The translations under genes and the position numbers were made by a program. A stretch of DNA of 64,000 nucleotides from Streptomyces lateritius. Its GTDB lineage: Bacteria > Actinomycetota > Actinomycetes > Streptomycetales > Streptomycetaceae. This document shows positions 55,565 through 64,000 of the stretch, in pieces. Location of the stretch: positions 230,628 through 294,627 of the forward strand of contig NZ_BMTO01000002.1 of assembly GCF_014649715.1 (NCBI RefSeq). Direction: 5' to 3'. Positions within the stretch are counted from its first letter, which is position 1, and each line of letters opens with the position of its first letter. The notes under the pieces are model-generated. The model was not told the origin of the DNA. It did not search any database and worked only from the letters and a program-made list of their open reading frames with translations.

Positions 55565-56038
55565 ATGCTCTTTCAGGCCCGTACGGCCAGGTCGGTGACG
55601 AGTCTCGCGACGGCCACCCGCGAGGTGGGCCGGTCCGGTGGCGTCGTGCTCGCCTCGTGCGCGGTCGTCGCCGTCACGGCGGCCGGACTCGGGCCGTGGG
55701 CCACGGTCGCGGTGCTCACCCCCGGCGCGGCCCTCCAAGTCGCCGCCGGGACGCGGCACTCCGCCGGGTCCTGGCAGATCGGATTCGCCCTCGCCCGGCC
55801 GACCGGATCGGGCAGTACCAGGGCTTCTACGGCGCGGGCGTCCCGGTCGCGAGGACCCTCGGCCCGCTGCTCGTCACCACGCTCCTGGTGGCCTGGGGCG
55901 TGCCCGGGCTGGTTCGTGCTCGGCGGCATCTTCCTGCTGGCGGCGGCCGCGACGAAACCCGTGGCGCGCTGGGCCGAGCGGGCACGGGCGGCGGCCTCCG
56001 CATCCCACCCCACCGTGGAGTGGGCGACGGCCCACTGA
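55565..56038 (+). pseudogene. Remnant of an MFS transporter gene
   Basis: Only the last part of an MFS transporter can be read. One frame gives VVLASCAVVAVTAAGLGP and GFALA; near 55800 the sense moves to another frame (DRIGQYQGFYGAGVPVARTLGPLLVTTLLV), and near 55908 it returns (GWFVLGGIFLLAAAATKPVARWAERAR). Thus one base is missing at the first point and one extra is present at the second. The N-terminal half of the gene is absent; the divergent flavin reductase stands in its place. A dead transporter or the scar of a rearrangement is likely. Sequencing error could explain the two shifts but not the missing half. Confidence 0.75.
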
Positions 56039-56183
56039 GCCGACCGGGTGGTGTTCATCGGAAGAACTGCGCGGTGACGGCGTCGGTCCTCGGAATCCGG
56101 GTCCGCGTACACATCATGAGAAAGGTATGGAAAGCGCGCAAACCGAAATGCACCATCCGAGAACGTCACGAAAGCGAGGGGCC

Positions 56184-56558
56184 ATGGCCACCGCCAAGGT
56201 CAAGCAGTTCTGGACCGCCTTCATCTCCGTAGTCTTCGCCCTGCTCGCCTCCGTCGGCCTGGCGAGCACCGCCGCCGCCGCGCAGGCTCCCGCCGTCCAG
56301 CAGCCGGAGGAGCCGGCCTCGGCCACTCCCGCGGCCGCCCGCGCCCTCGCCGCCGTACCGGCTCAGCGAACGGCGCCACAGTGGCCCATGGCGCACGACC
56401 GCGCCCTGCCGCCCACGATCAAGCAGCGCATCCGCGCCGAGGCGCACAACTCCTCGCCGTCGGTACGCCATCTCCCCGCCGACGCGGCCCCGCTCGGGAC
56501 CGGCCTCGCGGACCAGGCCGAGCTGTCCGGCCTGGCGCTGGCCGCCGCGAAGGCGTAG
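56184..56558 (+). CDS. Small exported protein (possibly DUF6344)
   Basis: A 124-aa protein with a clear signal peptide (TAFISVVFALLASVGLASTAAAAQA, residues 11-35) and a mature part rich in Ala, Pro and Gln, with PQWPMAHDRALPPTIKQRIRAEAHNSSPSVRHLP near 65-98. GAGGGG precedes ATG 56184. It resembles a family conserved next to the cyclophilin gene in Streptomyces, so it probably belongs to the old chromosome and not to the cluster. Function unknown. Confidence 0.75.
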   Translation: MATAKVKQFWTAFISVVFALLASVGLASTAAAAQAPAVQQPEEPASATPAAARALAAVPAQRTAPQWPMAHDRALPPTIKQRIRAEAHNSSPSVRHLPADAAPLGTGLADQAELSGLALAAAKA

Positions 56559-56632
56559 GCGCGGGGAGTGACTTCGCTCCCCGCACGCCGTGTCCTGCTG
56601 ATCCACACTGATCCACCCGGCCGGAAACGCGG

Positions 56633-57406
56633 TCAGCGACGGTCGTCGCGCTCCGCGTCGGACTCGGCCTCCACTTGGGCTTCCGCCTCGGCTTCGGCCT
56701 GCTTGGCCTCCACCTCGGCATCGAGAGCGCCACTGCCGTCGACGGACGACAGCGGTGACGGTGACGTACGGGACGACGATTCCGACGCCTCATCGATCTC
56801 GGTAGCGGCAGGAGGCTCCACGAGCCAGTCCGGGTTGGCCTGCTTGTCCCACCACTTCCAGGCGGCGAAGGCGCCGCCGGCCAGCACGCCGAGGATGGCG
56901 AGACCCTTGGCGACGCGTCCGGCCCTGGCCCGACGCTCGTGCTTCCTCACGATCTTCCGAATCTCGTCCGGTGTCACCTGCCCGCGCAGCGCGGCCCAGG
57001 CGGCAGTGGAGCGCGACCCCGCCTCGTCGAGAACGGGACCGGTCGCGGCGACCGCGTGCTCGACGCGCGGAACGGTGTAGTCGGCCGCCTGACGGGCGGC
57101 CTTGCGGGTCACGACCGCGGCGCGATGCGCGGCCTCGTCGACCCGTGGCGGTACCAGCGGTGCGACACGGGTGTCGTACTGCGCACGAGCTTGAACACGG
57201 GCCCGCCGAGCGGCCTTCGTCACCTTCGGCGCGAGCCGGACACGTGCTTCGTGCGCGTAGAGAGCGGCGTGGTCCTTGGCCGAGCCCGCGTACGTCACGG
57301 CCTGTTCCTTGGCCGTGCTCGCATAGGGCGCCACCACTTCCGCGGCGTGCAACACGCTGTCCTTGGCCGAATCGGTCGCGGCGCGCACGCCGTCCATCCG
57401 GGTCAC
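56633..57406 (-). CDS. DUF5324 family protein
   Basis: A 257-aa protein conserved in Streptomyces. A long helical, Ala/Lys/Arg-rich stretch (residues 1-165) has repeating apolipoprotein-like segments, followed by one membrane segment (GLAILGVLAGGAFAAWKWW near 165-183) and a Ser/Glu/Ala-rich acidic tail. GTG 57406 is chosen for its strong AGGAGGAGG ribosome site. Divergent from the cyclophilin gene. Function unknown; a membrane-tethered structural role is a guess. Confidence 0.82.
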   Translation of the reverse strand: MTRMDGVRAATDSAKDSVLHAAEVVAPYASTAKEQAVTYAGSAKDHAALYAHEARVRLAPKVTKAARRARVQARAQYDTRVAPLVPPRVDEAAHRAAVVTRKAARQAADYTVPRVEHAVAATGPVLDEAGSRSTAAWAALRGQVTPDEIRKIVRKHERRARAGRVAKGLAILGVLAGGAFAAWKWWDKQANPDWLVEPPAATEIDEASESSSRTSPSPLSSVDGSGALDAEVEAKQAEAEAEAQVEAESDAERDDRR

Positions 57407-57600
57407 GGGATCCTCCTCCTCGGTGGTGGTGTCGGTTTTTCGCCTTTCCACCCTTTTCGAAATCATGCCTGCCGGGACACAGTCCGTCCTGCGGTGCGGG
57501 CATCCGGGGCATGCGACGGTCGTGCGCGGCGTGCGAGGATCGGACGCGCAGGGGACCCGGGCGCCGGGGCGCCCCGGAGGAGACCGAGGGAAGGCACACC

Positions 57601-58134
57601 GTGGCCGAGCAGCTTTACGCCACCTTGAAGACCAGTCAGGGCGACATCCGGATTCGGCTGCTGCCGAACCACGCGCCCAAGACGGTCAGGAACTTCGTCG
57701 AACTCGCCCAGGGGGAGCGCGAGTGGACGCACCCCGCCACCGGCAAGGTCTCCGCCGACCGTCTCTACGACGGCACGGTCTTCCACCGGGTCATCAAGGA
57801 CTTCATGATCCAGGGCGGCGACCCGCTGGGGAACGGCACCGGCGGCCCGGGCTACGAGTTCGCCGACGAGTTCCACCCCGAGCTCTTCTTCGACCGCCCC
57901 TACCTGCTGGCCATGGCCAACGCCGGGCCGGGGACGAACGGCTCGCAGTTCTTCGTCACGGTCGGTGCGACGACCTGGCTGAACCGCAAGCACACCATCT
58001 TCGGCGAGGTGGTGGGCGAGGCGAGCAAGAAGGTGGTCGACGCGATCGCCACCACCGAGACCCACCCGCGCACCGAGCGCCCGCTCCAGGACGTGGTCAT
58101 CGAGTCCGTCCTGATCGAGAAGGTCCAGAGCTGA
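57601..58134 (+). CDS. Peptidyl-prolyl cis-trans isomerase (cyclophilin)
   Basis: A 177-aa cytoplasmic cyclophilin that speeds proline isomerisation in folding. Catalytic block FHRVIKDFMIQGGDPLGNGTGGPG near residues 61-84 carries the key Arg, and LAMANAGPGTNGSQFFVTVGATTWLNRKHTIFGEV near 102-136 completes the site. GTG 57601 with GGGAAGG upstream. It is part of the usual gene order next to crgA in Streptomyces. Confidence 0.94.
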   Translation: MAEQLYATLKTSQGDIRIRLLPNHAPKTVRNFVELAQGEREWTHPATGKVSADRLYDGTVFHRVIKDFMIQGGDPLGNGTGGPGYEFADEFHPELFFDRPYLLAMANAGPGTNGSQFFVTVGATTWLNRKHTIFGEVVGEASKKVVDAIATTETHPRTERPLQDVVIESVLIEKVQS

Positions 58135-58178
58135 CCCCGCCCCCCGCACCGCGGCCCTGACAGGGCCGGGAACCTTTT

Positions 58179-58209
58179 CGCCCCGCCCGTCCGTCTGGAG
58201 GGCGGGGCG
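58179..58209 (+). terminator. Terminator-like hairpin after the cyclophilin gene
   Basis: Perfect 10-bp G+C-rich stem (58179-58188 and 58200-58209) with an 11-nt loop, between the cyclophilin and rhomboid genes. Confidence 0.65.
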
Positions 58210-58254
58210 GTGCCGTGCGTACCCCCAGCCGTCCATGTCCTCGGGAGGACCCTC

Positions 58255-59121
58255 ATGGAGCCGGAGTCCGGCCTGCCGCGTTGTTACCGCCACCCGGACG
58301 CCGAGACGGGCATCCGCTGCACGCGCTGCGAGAAGCCGATCTGCCCGCAGTGCATGGTCTCCGCGTCCGTCGGCTTCCAGTGCCCCGACTGTGTGCGGAA
58401 CGGTTCCGGCACCGGCCACGCCGCCGACGCCAACCAGCCCCGCACCCTGGCCGGCGGCCGGGTGGCGACCGACGGGCGCTTCGTCACCAAGATCCTCATG
58501 GCGATCAATCTCGCCCTGTTCATCGCGGTCCAGGTGGCCGGCGACCGGCTCGTGGACGAGCTGTCGTTGATCGGCTACGCGTACAACCCGCAGCTCGGCG
58601 AGGTGGTGGGGGTCGCGGACGGCGAGTGGTACCGGCTGCTGACCTCCGCCTTCCTCCACCAGGAGATCGCACACTTCGTCTTCAACATGCTCGGCCTGTG
58701 GATCATCGGCGGGATCGTCGAGCCGGAGCTCGGCCGGGCACGGTACGCGGCGATGTGCCTGCTCTCCGGACTTTCCGGTTCCGCGCTCGCCTACCTGCTG
58801 TCCGCCGCCAACCAGCCCTCCCTGGGAGCCTCGGGCGTCGTCTTCGGCCTGATCGGCGCCTGGGCGGTGCTCACCCGCCGCCGCCGGTACGACATGCGGC
58901 CGGTCGTCCTCTTCGTGGGGCTGTCGCTGCTGCTGACCTTCACCCGCCCCGGAATCTCCTGGGAGGCGCACATCGGCGGCCTCATCGGCGGCGCCCTGGT
59001 GACCTACGGCCTGGTGCACGCCCCGCGCGCCCGGCGGAACCTGGTGCAGTACGCGGCCTGTGGACTGGTGGTCCTGATCGACGCCGGCATGATCCTGGCC
59101 CGCTCGGCGGCGCTCACCTGA
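58255..59121 (+). CDS. Rhomboid-family intramembrane serine protease with zinc-finger start
   Basis: A 288-aa protein. A Cys/His-rich start (CYRHPDAETGIRC...CEKPICPQC...CPDC, residues 10-50) resembles a B-box zinc finger. It is followed by about six membrane segments with the rhomboid motifs HFVFNMLGLWIIGGIVE near 140-156, the active Ser in GASGVVFGLIGAW near 194-206, and the partner His in EAHIGGLIGG near 240-249. GGGAGG precedes ATG 58255. Substrates are unknown; the order cyclophilin-rhomboid-crgA is conserved. Confidence 0.9.
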   Translation: MEPESGLPRCYRHPDAETGIRCTRCEKPICPQCMVSASVGFQCPDCVRNGSGTGHAADANQPRTLAGGRVATDGRFVTKILMAINLALFIAVQVAGDRLVDELSLIGYAYNPQLGEVVGVADGEWYRLLTSAFLHQEIAHFVFNMLGLWIIGGIVEPELGRARYAAMCLLSGLSGSALAYLLSAANQPSLGASGVVFGLIGAWAVLTRRRRYDMRPVVLFVGLSLLLTFTRPGISWEAHIGGLIGGALVTYGLVHAPRARRNLVQYAACGLVVLIDAGMILARSAALT

Positions 59122-59166
59122 GCGAAGGGGTCAGTGGAAGAGCTCTCCAGGAATCTTTCCCCAGAG

Positions 59167-59320
59167 TTATCCACAGCGCGTGGCGGGGCGTGGGGGCTCG
59201 CGGTCTGCCCGAGTGCGCCCCCTGAACAGGGGTGTCCCAGTCAGACCGGCGTCAACCTCGCCCTGAGTTATCCACAGATCTTCGTAAGTTATCCAGTGCT
59301 GTGCACAACGCTGTGGATAA
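59167..59320. other. Cluster of DnaA boxes distant from oriC
   Basis: The 236-bp gap between the rhomboid gene and crgA has no gene but holds TTATCCACA at 59167-59175 and 59268-59276, TGTGGATAA at 59312-59320, plus TTATCCAGT (59289) and TGTGCACAA (59300). A DnaA-box cluster that titrates DnaA has been reported in the oriC neighbourhood of S. coelicolor (from memory); this looks like its equivalent. Confidence 0.8.
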
Positions 59321-59357
59321 GTTCAGGGCAAGGCTTGACGGCCGCGATGGGAAGCGG

Positions 59358-59612
59358 CTACTTCCACTGCGTGGAGACGCCGAACCCGGCCGCGATGAAG
59401 CCGAATCCCACCACGATGTTCCAGTTGTTGAGGGACTTCACCGGCAGGCTGCCGTCGGTGACATAGAAGACGACGATCCACACCAGCCCGATCAGGAACA
59501 GCGCGAGCATCACCGGAGCCACCCAGCTGCGGTTGGTCAGCTTGATGCTGGTGGCCTGCTTGGCGGGCGGAGGCGTGAAGTCGGCCTTCTTGCGGATACG
59601 TGACTTCGGCAC
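59358..59612 (-). CDS. crgA: Septation inhibitor protein CrgA
   Basis: An 84-aa membrane protein that in Streptomyces delays FtsZ-ring formation during sporulation. It starts with a basic [15 protein letters not shown] and has two membrane segments (about residues 31-50 and 63-80), ending [11 protein letters not shown] 59612 has AGGAG 8 nt upstream. Divergent from the DUF881 gene. Confidence 0.93.
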   Translation of the reverse strand: MPKSRIRKKADFTPPPAKQATSIKLTNRSWVAPVMLALFLIGLVWIVVFYVTDGSLPVKSLNNWNIVVGFGFIAAGFGVSTQWK

Positions 59613-59752
59613 GAGGGACTCTCCTGTCGATGCGCTGCGTGACCGCGCAGGGAACTGTGGGTGGCGCCGGGATGTGACGCAGGAGGACCACTGCGTCCCC
59701 CGGGCGTCCGTTAGCGTAGTGGTTCCGCGGCACCGAAGGGGATCAGGGTACG

Positions 59753-60520
59753 TTGAGCAATTCCGCCGACTCTCCTCCCGGGCCGGTCCGACCTTCCCCA
59801 TGGCGGCCCGTCCGGGTGCTGACCGCTGCCGTTTTCGCCCTCGCCGGGCTGATCTTCGTCACCAGCTTCAACACCGCCAAGGGCACCAACATCCGCACGG
59901 ACGCCTCGCTGCTGCGGCTCTCCGACCTGATCGAGGAACGCAGCCACAAGAACGCGATCCTGGAGGAGTCCACCGCCGCGCTGCGCGAGCAGGTCGACGC
60001 CCTCGCGGCCCGCGACGACGGTTCCACCCGGGCCGAGGACGAACGGCTGGGCGCCCTGGAGGCGGCCGCGGGCACCACCGAGACCTCCGGGCCCGGACTC
60101 ACCGTCACCCTCAATGATGCCCCGCCCGACGCCCAGGCCGCCCCCGGCTACCCCGAACCGCAGGCCAACGACCTCGTCATCCACCAGCAGGACCTCCAGG
60201 CCGTCGTGAACGCCCTCTGGAAGGGCGGGGCCAAGGGGATCAAGGTCATGGACCAGCGGCTCATCTCGACCAGCGCCGTGCGCTGCGTGGGCAACACGCT
60301 GATCCTCCAGGGCCGGGTCTACTCACCCCCGTACAAGATCACCGCCGTGGGTGACAGGGGAGCGCTGAACAAGGCGCTCGCCGACTCCCCGGCCATCCAG
60401 AACTACCAGCTGTACGTGAAGGCGTACGGTCTCGGCTGGAAAGTCGACGAGCACGGGGCGGTGACTCTTCCCGGCTACTCGGGCACAGTGGATCTCCACT
60501 ACGCGAAGCCGGTGGGTTAG
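59753..60520 (+). CDS. DUF881 family membrane-anchored protein
   Basis: A 255-aa protein with one N-terminal membrane segment ([22 protein letters not shown], residues 21-42), a coiled-coil stretch (about 50-105, with [23 protein letters not shown]) and the DUF881 domain ([11 protein letters not shown]... [31 protein letters not shown]). A TTG start at 59753 is used because it gives the family N-terminus and no ATG or GTG is better placed. DUF881 genes accompany division and sortase genes in actinobacteria; function unknown. Confidence 0.85.
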   Translation: MSNSADSPPGPVRPSPWRPVRVLTAAVFALAGLIFVTSFNTAKGTNIRTDASLLRLSDLIEERSHKNAILEESTAALREQVDALAARDDGSTRAEDERLGALEAAAGTTETSGPGLTVTLNDAPPDAQAAPGYPEPQANDLVIHQQDLQAVVNALWKGGAKGIKVMDQRLISTSAVRCVGNTLILQGRVYSPPYKITAVGDRGALNKALADSPAIQNYQLYVKAYGLGWKVDEHGAVTLPGYSGTVDLHYAKPVG

Positions 60521-60536
60521 CGACGGGGAGGGCCGG

Positions 60537-61250
60537 GTGGGGCTGTCCGTACGACTGGTCGTGAGGACCCTCAGCGAGCTCTGCATCACCGTCGGCACGG
60601 TGATCGTCCTTTTCGTCGTCCACGTGATGTTCTGGACCGGGATCAAGGCGGACAGCGCCACTGCGGCCCAGGTCGACCTCCTCCGTCGCGCCTGGGTGGA
60701 CCAGCCCCTCCCGCCGGCGACGAAGGCCCCGGAGGCCACGGGAACCCTCACCCCCCAGCCGTACGCGGCCGGCAAGGGCATCGCCGTCATGTACATCCCC
60801 CGCCTCGGCGAGGACTGGGAGTGGCCCGTCCTGGAGGGCACCGCGCCCGCCACGCTGAAGAAGGGCCTCGGCCACTACGCCTCCACCGCCCGGCTCGGGG
60901 CCACCGGAAACTTCGCCGTGGCCGGCCACCGCCGCACGTACGGAGATCCGTTCAAGGACTTCCCCAGCCTGCGCCCGGGTGACGCGGTGGTCCTCACCGA
61001 CGGCGCCACCTGGTACACGTACCGCATCGAGCGGAAGCCGTACCGGACCGTCCCCACCGACACCGGCGTGATCGACCCCGTACCCCGCCCCCTGAGGAAG
61101 AACGCCGCAGGCTTCGACGGACCCGGCCGCTATCTCACCCTCACCACCTGCGAGCCGGAGTGGGGCAGCAGCCACCGCCTGATCGTCTGGGCGCACCTGG
61201 ACGCGACCCAGCCTGTGACGCAGGGCAAGCCGCCGTCTTTGACCGGCTGA
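60537..61250 (+). CDS. Class E sortase
   Basis: A 237-aa transpeptidase that links LAxTG-type proteins to the cell wall. One N-terminal membrane anchor (residues 9-33) precedes the sortase barrel, with His in VAGHRRTYGDPFKDFP near 128-143, Cys in LTLTTCEPEWG near 202-212 and Arg in SSHRLIVW. GTG 60537 with GGGGAGG upstream, 16 bases after the DUF881 gene. First of three sortase genes here. Confidence 0.9.
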   Translation: MGLSVRLVVRTLSELCITVGTVIVLFVVHVMFWTGIKADSATAAQVDLLRRAWVDQPLPPATKAPEATGTLTPQPYAAGKGIAVMYIPRLGEDWEWPVLEGTAPATLKKGLGHYASTARLGATGNFAVAGHRRTYGDPFKDFPSLRPGDAVVLTDGATWYTYRIERKPYRTVPTDTGVIDPVPRPLRKNAAGFDGPGRYLTLTTCEPEWGSSHRLIVWAHLDATQPVTQGKPPSLTG

Positions 61251-61314
61251 CCCCTCTGGGCGGCATCGCCCCGTACTCTGGGTGCCGTAACGAACGGAAG
61301 GGACTGCGGACCTC

Positions 61315-61473
61315 ATGTACGGCTGGATCTGGCGGCATCTGCCGGGCAACGCGTGGGTGCGGGGCGTCATCTCGCTCGTCCTCGTCCTCGCGGTCGTCTA
61401 CGCACTCTTCCAGTACGTGTTCCCCTGGGCGGAGCCGCTGCTTCCGTTCAACGATGTGACGGTGGACGCCTAG
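61315..61473 (+). CDS. Small conserved membrane protein
   Basis: A 52-aa protein, MYGWIWRHLPGNAWVRG..., with one membrane segment (ISLVLVLAVVYALFQYVFPW, about residues 18-37) and a short acidic end. Its stop TAG shares its last base with the GTG of the pabA-like gene, so the two are coupled. Small proteins of this kind are common at this place in actinobacteria; function unknown. Confidence 0.8.
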   Translation: MYGWIWRHLPGNAWVRGVISLVLVLAVVYALFQYVFPWAEPLLPFNDVTVDA

Positions 61474-62111
61474 TGAGCGCGCGGATTCTCGTCGTCGACA
61501 ACTACGACAGCTTCGTCTTCAACCTCGTTCAGTACCTCTACCAGCTCGGCGCCGAGTGCGAGGTGCTGCGGAACGACGAGGTCGAGCTGAGCCACGCCCA
61601 GGACGGCTTCGACGGCGTCCTGCTCTCCCCCGGGCCGGGCGCGCCGGAACAGGCCGGCGTCTGCATCGACATGGTCCGCCACTGCGCCGCCACCGAGGTC
61701 CCCGTCTTCGGCGTCTGCCTGGGCATGCAGTCGATGGCCGTCGCGTACGGCGGTGTCGTCGACCGCGCCCCCGAGCTGCTGCACGGCAAGACCTCCCTGG
61801 TCCGCCACGAGGGCAAGGGCGTCTTCGCGGGCCTGCCGTCGCCGTTCACCGCGACCCGCTACCACTCGCTGGCCGCCGAGCCCGCGGCGCTCCCGGCCGA
61901 GCTCGAGGTCACGGCCCGCACCGAGGACGGCATCATCATGGGGCTGCGTCACCGTGAACTGGCCGTCGAGGGCGTGCAGTTCCACCCGGAGTCGGTCCTG
62001 ACCGAGCACGGCCACCTGATGCTCGCCAACTGGCTGGAGCAGTGCGGCGACAAGGGGGCGGTCGGACGGTCGGCGGGGCTCGCGCCGGTGGTGGGCAAGG
62101 CTGTCGCGTGA
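61473..62111 (+). CDS. pabA: Anthranilate/aminodeoxychorismate synthase glutamine amidotransferase
   Basis: Class I glutamine amidotransferase of 212 aa that delivers ammonia for folate or tryptophan precursors. It shows ILVVDNYDSFVFNLVQYL at residues 4-21, the nucleophile Cys in GVCLGMQSMA near 78-87, and the His-Glu pair in VQFHPESVL near 171-179. The partner synthase is not in the window, so PabA and TrpG roles cannot be told apart with certainty. Overlaps the next gene as GTGA. Confidence 0.9.
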   Translation: MSARILVVDNYDSFVFNLVQYLYQLGAECEVLRNDEVELSHAQDGFDGVLLSPGPGAPEQAGVCIDMVRHCAATEVPVFGVCLGMQSMAVAYGGVVDRAPELLHGKTSLVRHEGKGVFAGLPSPFTATRYHSLAAEPAALPAELEVTARTEDGIIMGLRHRELAVEGVQFHPESVLTEHGHLMLANWLEQCGDKGAVGRSAGLAPVVGKAVA

Positions 62112-63238
62112 CGACGGGGTCGCCGTGGTTCCGGGCGACGAACCCGCCGGAACCGGAACCGGAGCAGCAGCGGGTGCAGCAGGTACCGGTGCCGCGGTAC
62201 CAGGAGGCGGCGTACGGGGAGGCGGCGTACGAGACGGTGTACGAACCCGAGACCGCGGCCTACGAGCCGACAGCACCACCCTCGTCTCCTGAGCCCCACG
62301 AGCCGTATGAGCGGTCGTACGCGGAGTCCTACGAGCAGCCCTACGAACGGCCGTACGACCAGCCCCACGACGAGACGATGGCGCTGCGGACCGTGGAACC
62401 GGCCGCGACGCCGCTCCCCGGCCCCGGCAGGGCCGAGCGCCGCCGTGCCGCCAAGGGCCGCGGCGGCCGCCGGGGCGGCACGCCGTCCGCGAGGCCCGAG
62501 CAGGCCGCCGAAGCCCCCGCCGCCCCCCTGTCGCGCGTCGAGGCCCGCCGCGCTGCGCGCGCCCGCAAGGAGAGCGTCGGCGTCGTCGCCAGCCGGGTCG
62601 TGGGCGAGCTGTTCATCACCTTCGGCGTCGTCATGCTGCTGTTCGTCACGTACCAGCTGTGGTGGACGAACGTACGGGCCGGCCAGCAGACCGACCGGGC
62701 GAAGGAGCAGATCGAGGACGCCTGGTCCAAGGGGCGAGCGCCGGGCGCCTTCGAGCCGGGCCAGGGCTTCGCCATCATGTACATCCCCAAGCTGGACGTC
62801 GTGGTCCCCGTCGCCGAGGGGATCAGCAAGCCGAAGGTGCTCGACCGGGGCATGGTGGGCCACTACGCCGAGGGCACCCTCAAGACGGCGATGCCCTCCG
62901 ACAAGCAGGGCAACTTCGCCGTCGCCGGCCACCGCAACACCCACGGCGAGCCGTTCCGCTACATCAACCAGCTGGAACCGGGCGATCCGATCGTGGTCGA
63001 GACCCAGGACGCCTACTACACGTACGAGATGGCGAGCATCCTGCCCCAGACCGCGCCGTCCAACGTCTCGGTGATCGATCCGGTGCCCAGGGGATCGGGC
63101 TTCACGGGCCCCGGCCGCTACATCACGCTGACGACCTGCACCCCCGAATTCACCAGTACGTACCGCATGATCGTGTGGGGCAAGATGGTCGAGGAACGCC
63201 CACGCAGCAAGGGGAAACCGGACGCGCTCGTAGGCTGA
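62108..63238 (+). CDS. Class E sortase with long disordered N-terminus
   Basis: A 376-aa sortase whose first 155 residues are a Tyr/Glu/Pro-rich then Arg/Ala-rich cytoplasmic region (repeated YE-P and AAYE units). One membrane segment (ELFITFGVVMLLFVTYQLWW near 160-180) follows, then the sortase barrel with His in VAGHRNTHGEPFRYI near 277-291, Cys in LTTCTPEFTS near 343-352 and Arg in TYRMIVWG. Coupled to pabA by GTGA. Confidence 0.9.
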   Translation: MTTGSPWFRATNPPEPEPEQQRVQQVPVPRYQEAAYGEAAYETVYEPETAAYEPTAPPSSPEPHEPYERSYAESYEQPYERPYDQPHDETMALRTVEPAATPLPGPGRAERRRAAKGRGGRRGGTPSARPEQAAEAPAAPLSRVEARRAARARKESVGVVASRVVGELFITFGVVMLLFVTYQLWWTNVRAGQQTDRAKEQIEDAWSKGRAPGAFEPGQGFAIMYIPKLDVVVPVAEGISKPKVLDRGMVGHYAEGTLKTAMPSDKQGNFAVAGHRNTHGEPFRYINQLEPGDPIVVETQDAYYTYEMASILPQTAPSNVSVIDPVPRGSGFTGPGRYITLTTCTPEFTSTYRMIVWGKMVEERPRSKGKPDALVG

Positions 63239-63269
63239 GAACCCCACACCTCCAGAACGGGACGACGTA

Positions 63270-63944
63270 GTGGCACGTGCGCGCAACAGGATCGCCGGCA
63301 TCATCAGTGTCTTCGGTGAACTCCTCATCACCGCGGGCCTGGTCCTCGGACTCTTCGTCGTCTACTCCCTGTGGTGGACCAACGTCCTCGCCGACCGCGC
63401 CGCCGGCAAGGACGCCGACCAGGTCCGCGACCGGTGGGCGGGCGGTCCCGGCGCCCTGGACACCAGGGACGGCATCGGTTTCCTGCACGTCCCGGCCATG
63501 GGCGACGGCGAGATACTCGTCAAGAAGGGCACCGAGCCGGACATCCTCAACAACGGCGTCGCCGGCTACTACACCGACCCGATCAAGTCGGCCCTCCCTC
63601 AGGACAAGCAGGGCAACTTCACCCTGGCCGCGCACAGGGACGGGCACGGGGCGAAGTTCCACAACATCCACAAGTTGAAGAACGGCGACTCGATCGTCTT
63701 CGAGTCCAGGGACACCTGGTTCGTCTACAAGGTCTACAAGTCGCTCCCGGAGACGACGAAGTACAACGTGAACGTCCTGCAGCCGGTCCCGAAGGAGTCG
63801 GGCCGGACGAAGCCGGGCCGCTACATCACCCTGACGACCTGCACCCCGATGTACACCTCCGACTACCGCTACATCGTCTGGGGCGAACTCGAACGTACGG
63901 AGAAGGTCGACCGCGACCGCACTCCACCGGCGGAGTTGCGCTGA
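63270..63944 (+). CDS. Class E sortase
   Basis: A 224-aa sortase with one membrane segment (residues 12-37), a variable loop, His in LAAHRDGHGAKFHNIH near 120-135, Cys in LTTCTPMYTSDYRYIVWG near 188-205, and the matching Arg. GTG 63270 starts 31 bases after the previous sortase. Three class E sortase genes within 3.5 kb suggest separate substrates or timing. A strong terminator follows. Confidence 0.9.
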   Translation: MARARNRIAGIISVFGELLITAGLVLGLFVVYSLWWTNVLADRAAGKDADQVRDRWAGGPGALDTRDGIGFLHVPAMGDGEILVKKGTEPDILNNGVAGYYTDPIKSALPQDKQGNFTLAAHRDGHGAKFHNIHKLKNGDSIVFESRDTWFVYKVYKSLPETTKYNVNVLQPVPKESGRTKPGRYITLTTCTPMYTSDYRYIVWGELERTEKVDRDRTPPAELR

Positions 63945-63951
63945 CGCGGGA

Positions 63952-63989
63952 CGAAAGCCCCGGCATCCCTGAGGATGCCGGGGCTTTCG
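63952..63989 (+). terminator. Terminator after the sortase genes
   Basis: Perfect 17-bp stem (63952-63968 and 63973-63989) with a 4-nt loop, followed by TTTT. Confidence 0.93.
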
Positions 63990-64000
63990 TTTTCCCGCCT

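Noticed and set aside
21635..56183. tRNA-Ala as an integration site with a matching att repeat at the right border
   Set aside because: The cluster begins just after tRNA-Ala, but I found no copy of the tRNA 3' end near 55-56.2 kb and no integrase or excisionase gene, so site-specific integration is not supported.

Overview
The window is high-GC actinobacterial DNA and is almost certainly Streptomyces. It carries the conserved oriC core order (parA, rsmG, jag, yidC, yidD, rnpA, rpmH divergent from dnaA; then oriC, dnaN, gnd, recF, dciA, gyrB, gyrA), GTG starts are common, and parS sites have the sequence GTTTCACGTGAAAC. Further core-flank genes are a DUF3566 gene, tRNA-Ile, a DLW-39 protein, crgA, class E sortases and a pabA-type amidotransferase. 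The species cannot be named from sequence alone.

Layout. 1-11657 is the replication and segregation core, with oriC at about 7.04-7.66 kb. 12133-21707 holds gyrB, gyrA, tRNA-Ile, a secreted protein, a Ser/Thr kinase, an HTH regulator and tRNA-Ala. 21778-55394 is a complete-looking type II polyketide plus deoxysugar cluster. 55565-56038 is a broken MFS transporter at its right edge. 56184-63944 returns to conserved core-flank genes (cyclophilin, rhomboid, crgA, DUF881, three sortases, pabA).

The cluster. Gene content and order match, from memory, the granaticin (benzoisochromanequinone) cluster of S. violaceoruber Tue22. A ketosynthase, chain length factor, ACP and aromatase run in one direction. 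Two short-chain reductases diverge from them. An ActIV-like metallo-beta-lactamase cyclase, an ActVA-ORF5-like flavin monooxygenase, an ActVB-like flavin reductase and an Sfp-type PPTase are present. The sugar genes (thymidylyltransferase, 4,6-dehydratase, 2,3-dehydratase, 3-ketoreductase, PMP/Fe-S 3-dehydratase, 3,5-epimerase, 4-ketoreductase) suffice on paper for a 2,6-dideoxyhexose and for a 2,3,6-trideoxyhexose such as rhodinose, which would suit granaticin and granaticin B. Control appears to come from a SARP activator, a two-component pair and SoxR. SARP-like 11-bp phased repeats recur at five or more places, and two near-identical SoxR boxes precede the MFS exporter and the frnE-like/soxR pair.

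The least explained parts are four. A YcaO/E1-like fusion sits beside a 57-aa peptide inside the cluster. Three perfect parS sites lie inside the cluster. A pair of paralogous unknown proteins flanks the PKS genes. A DnaA-box cluster lies 52 kb from oriC, with the biosynthetic cluster between the two.
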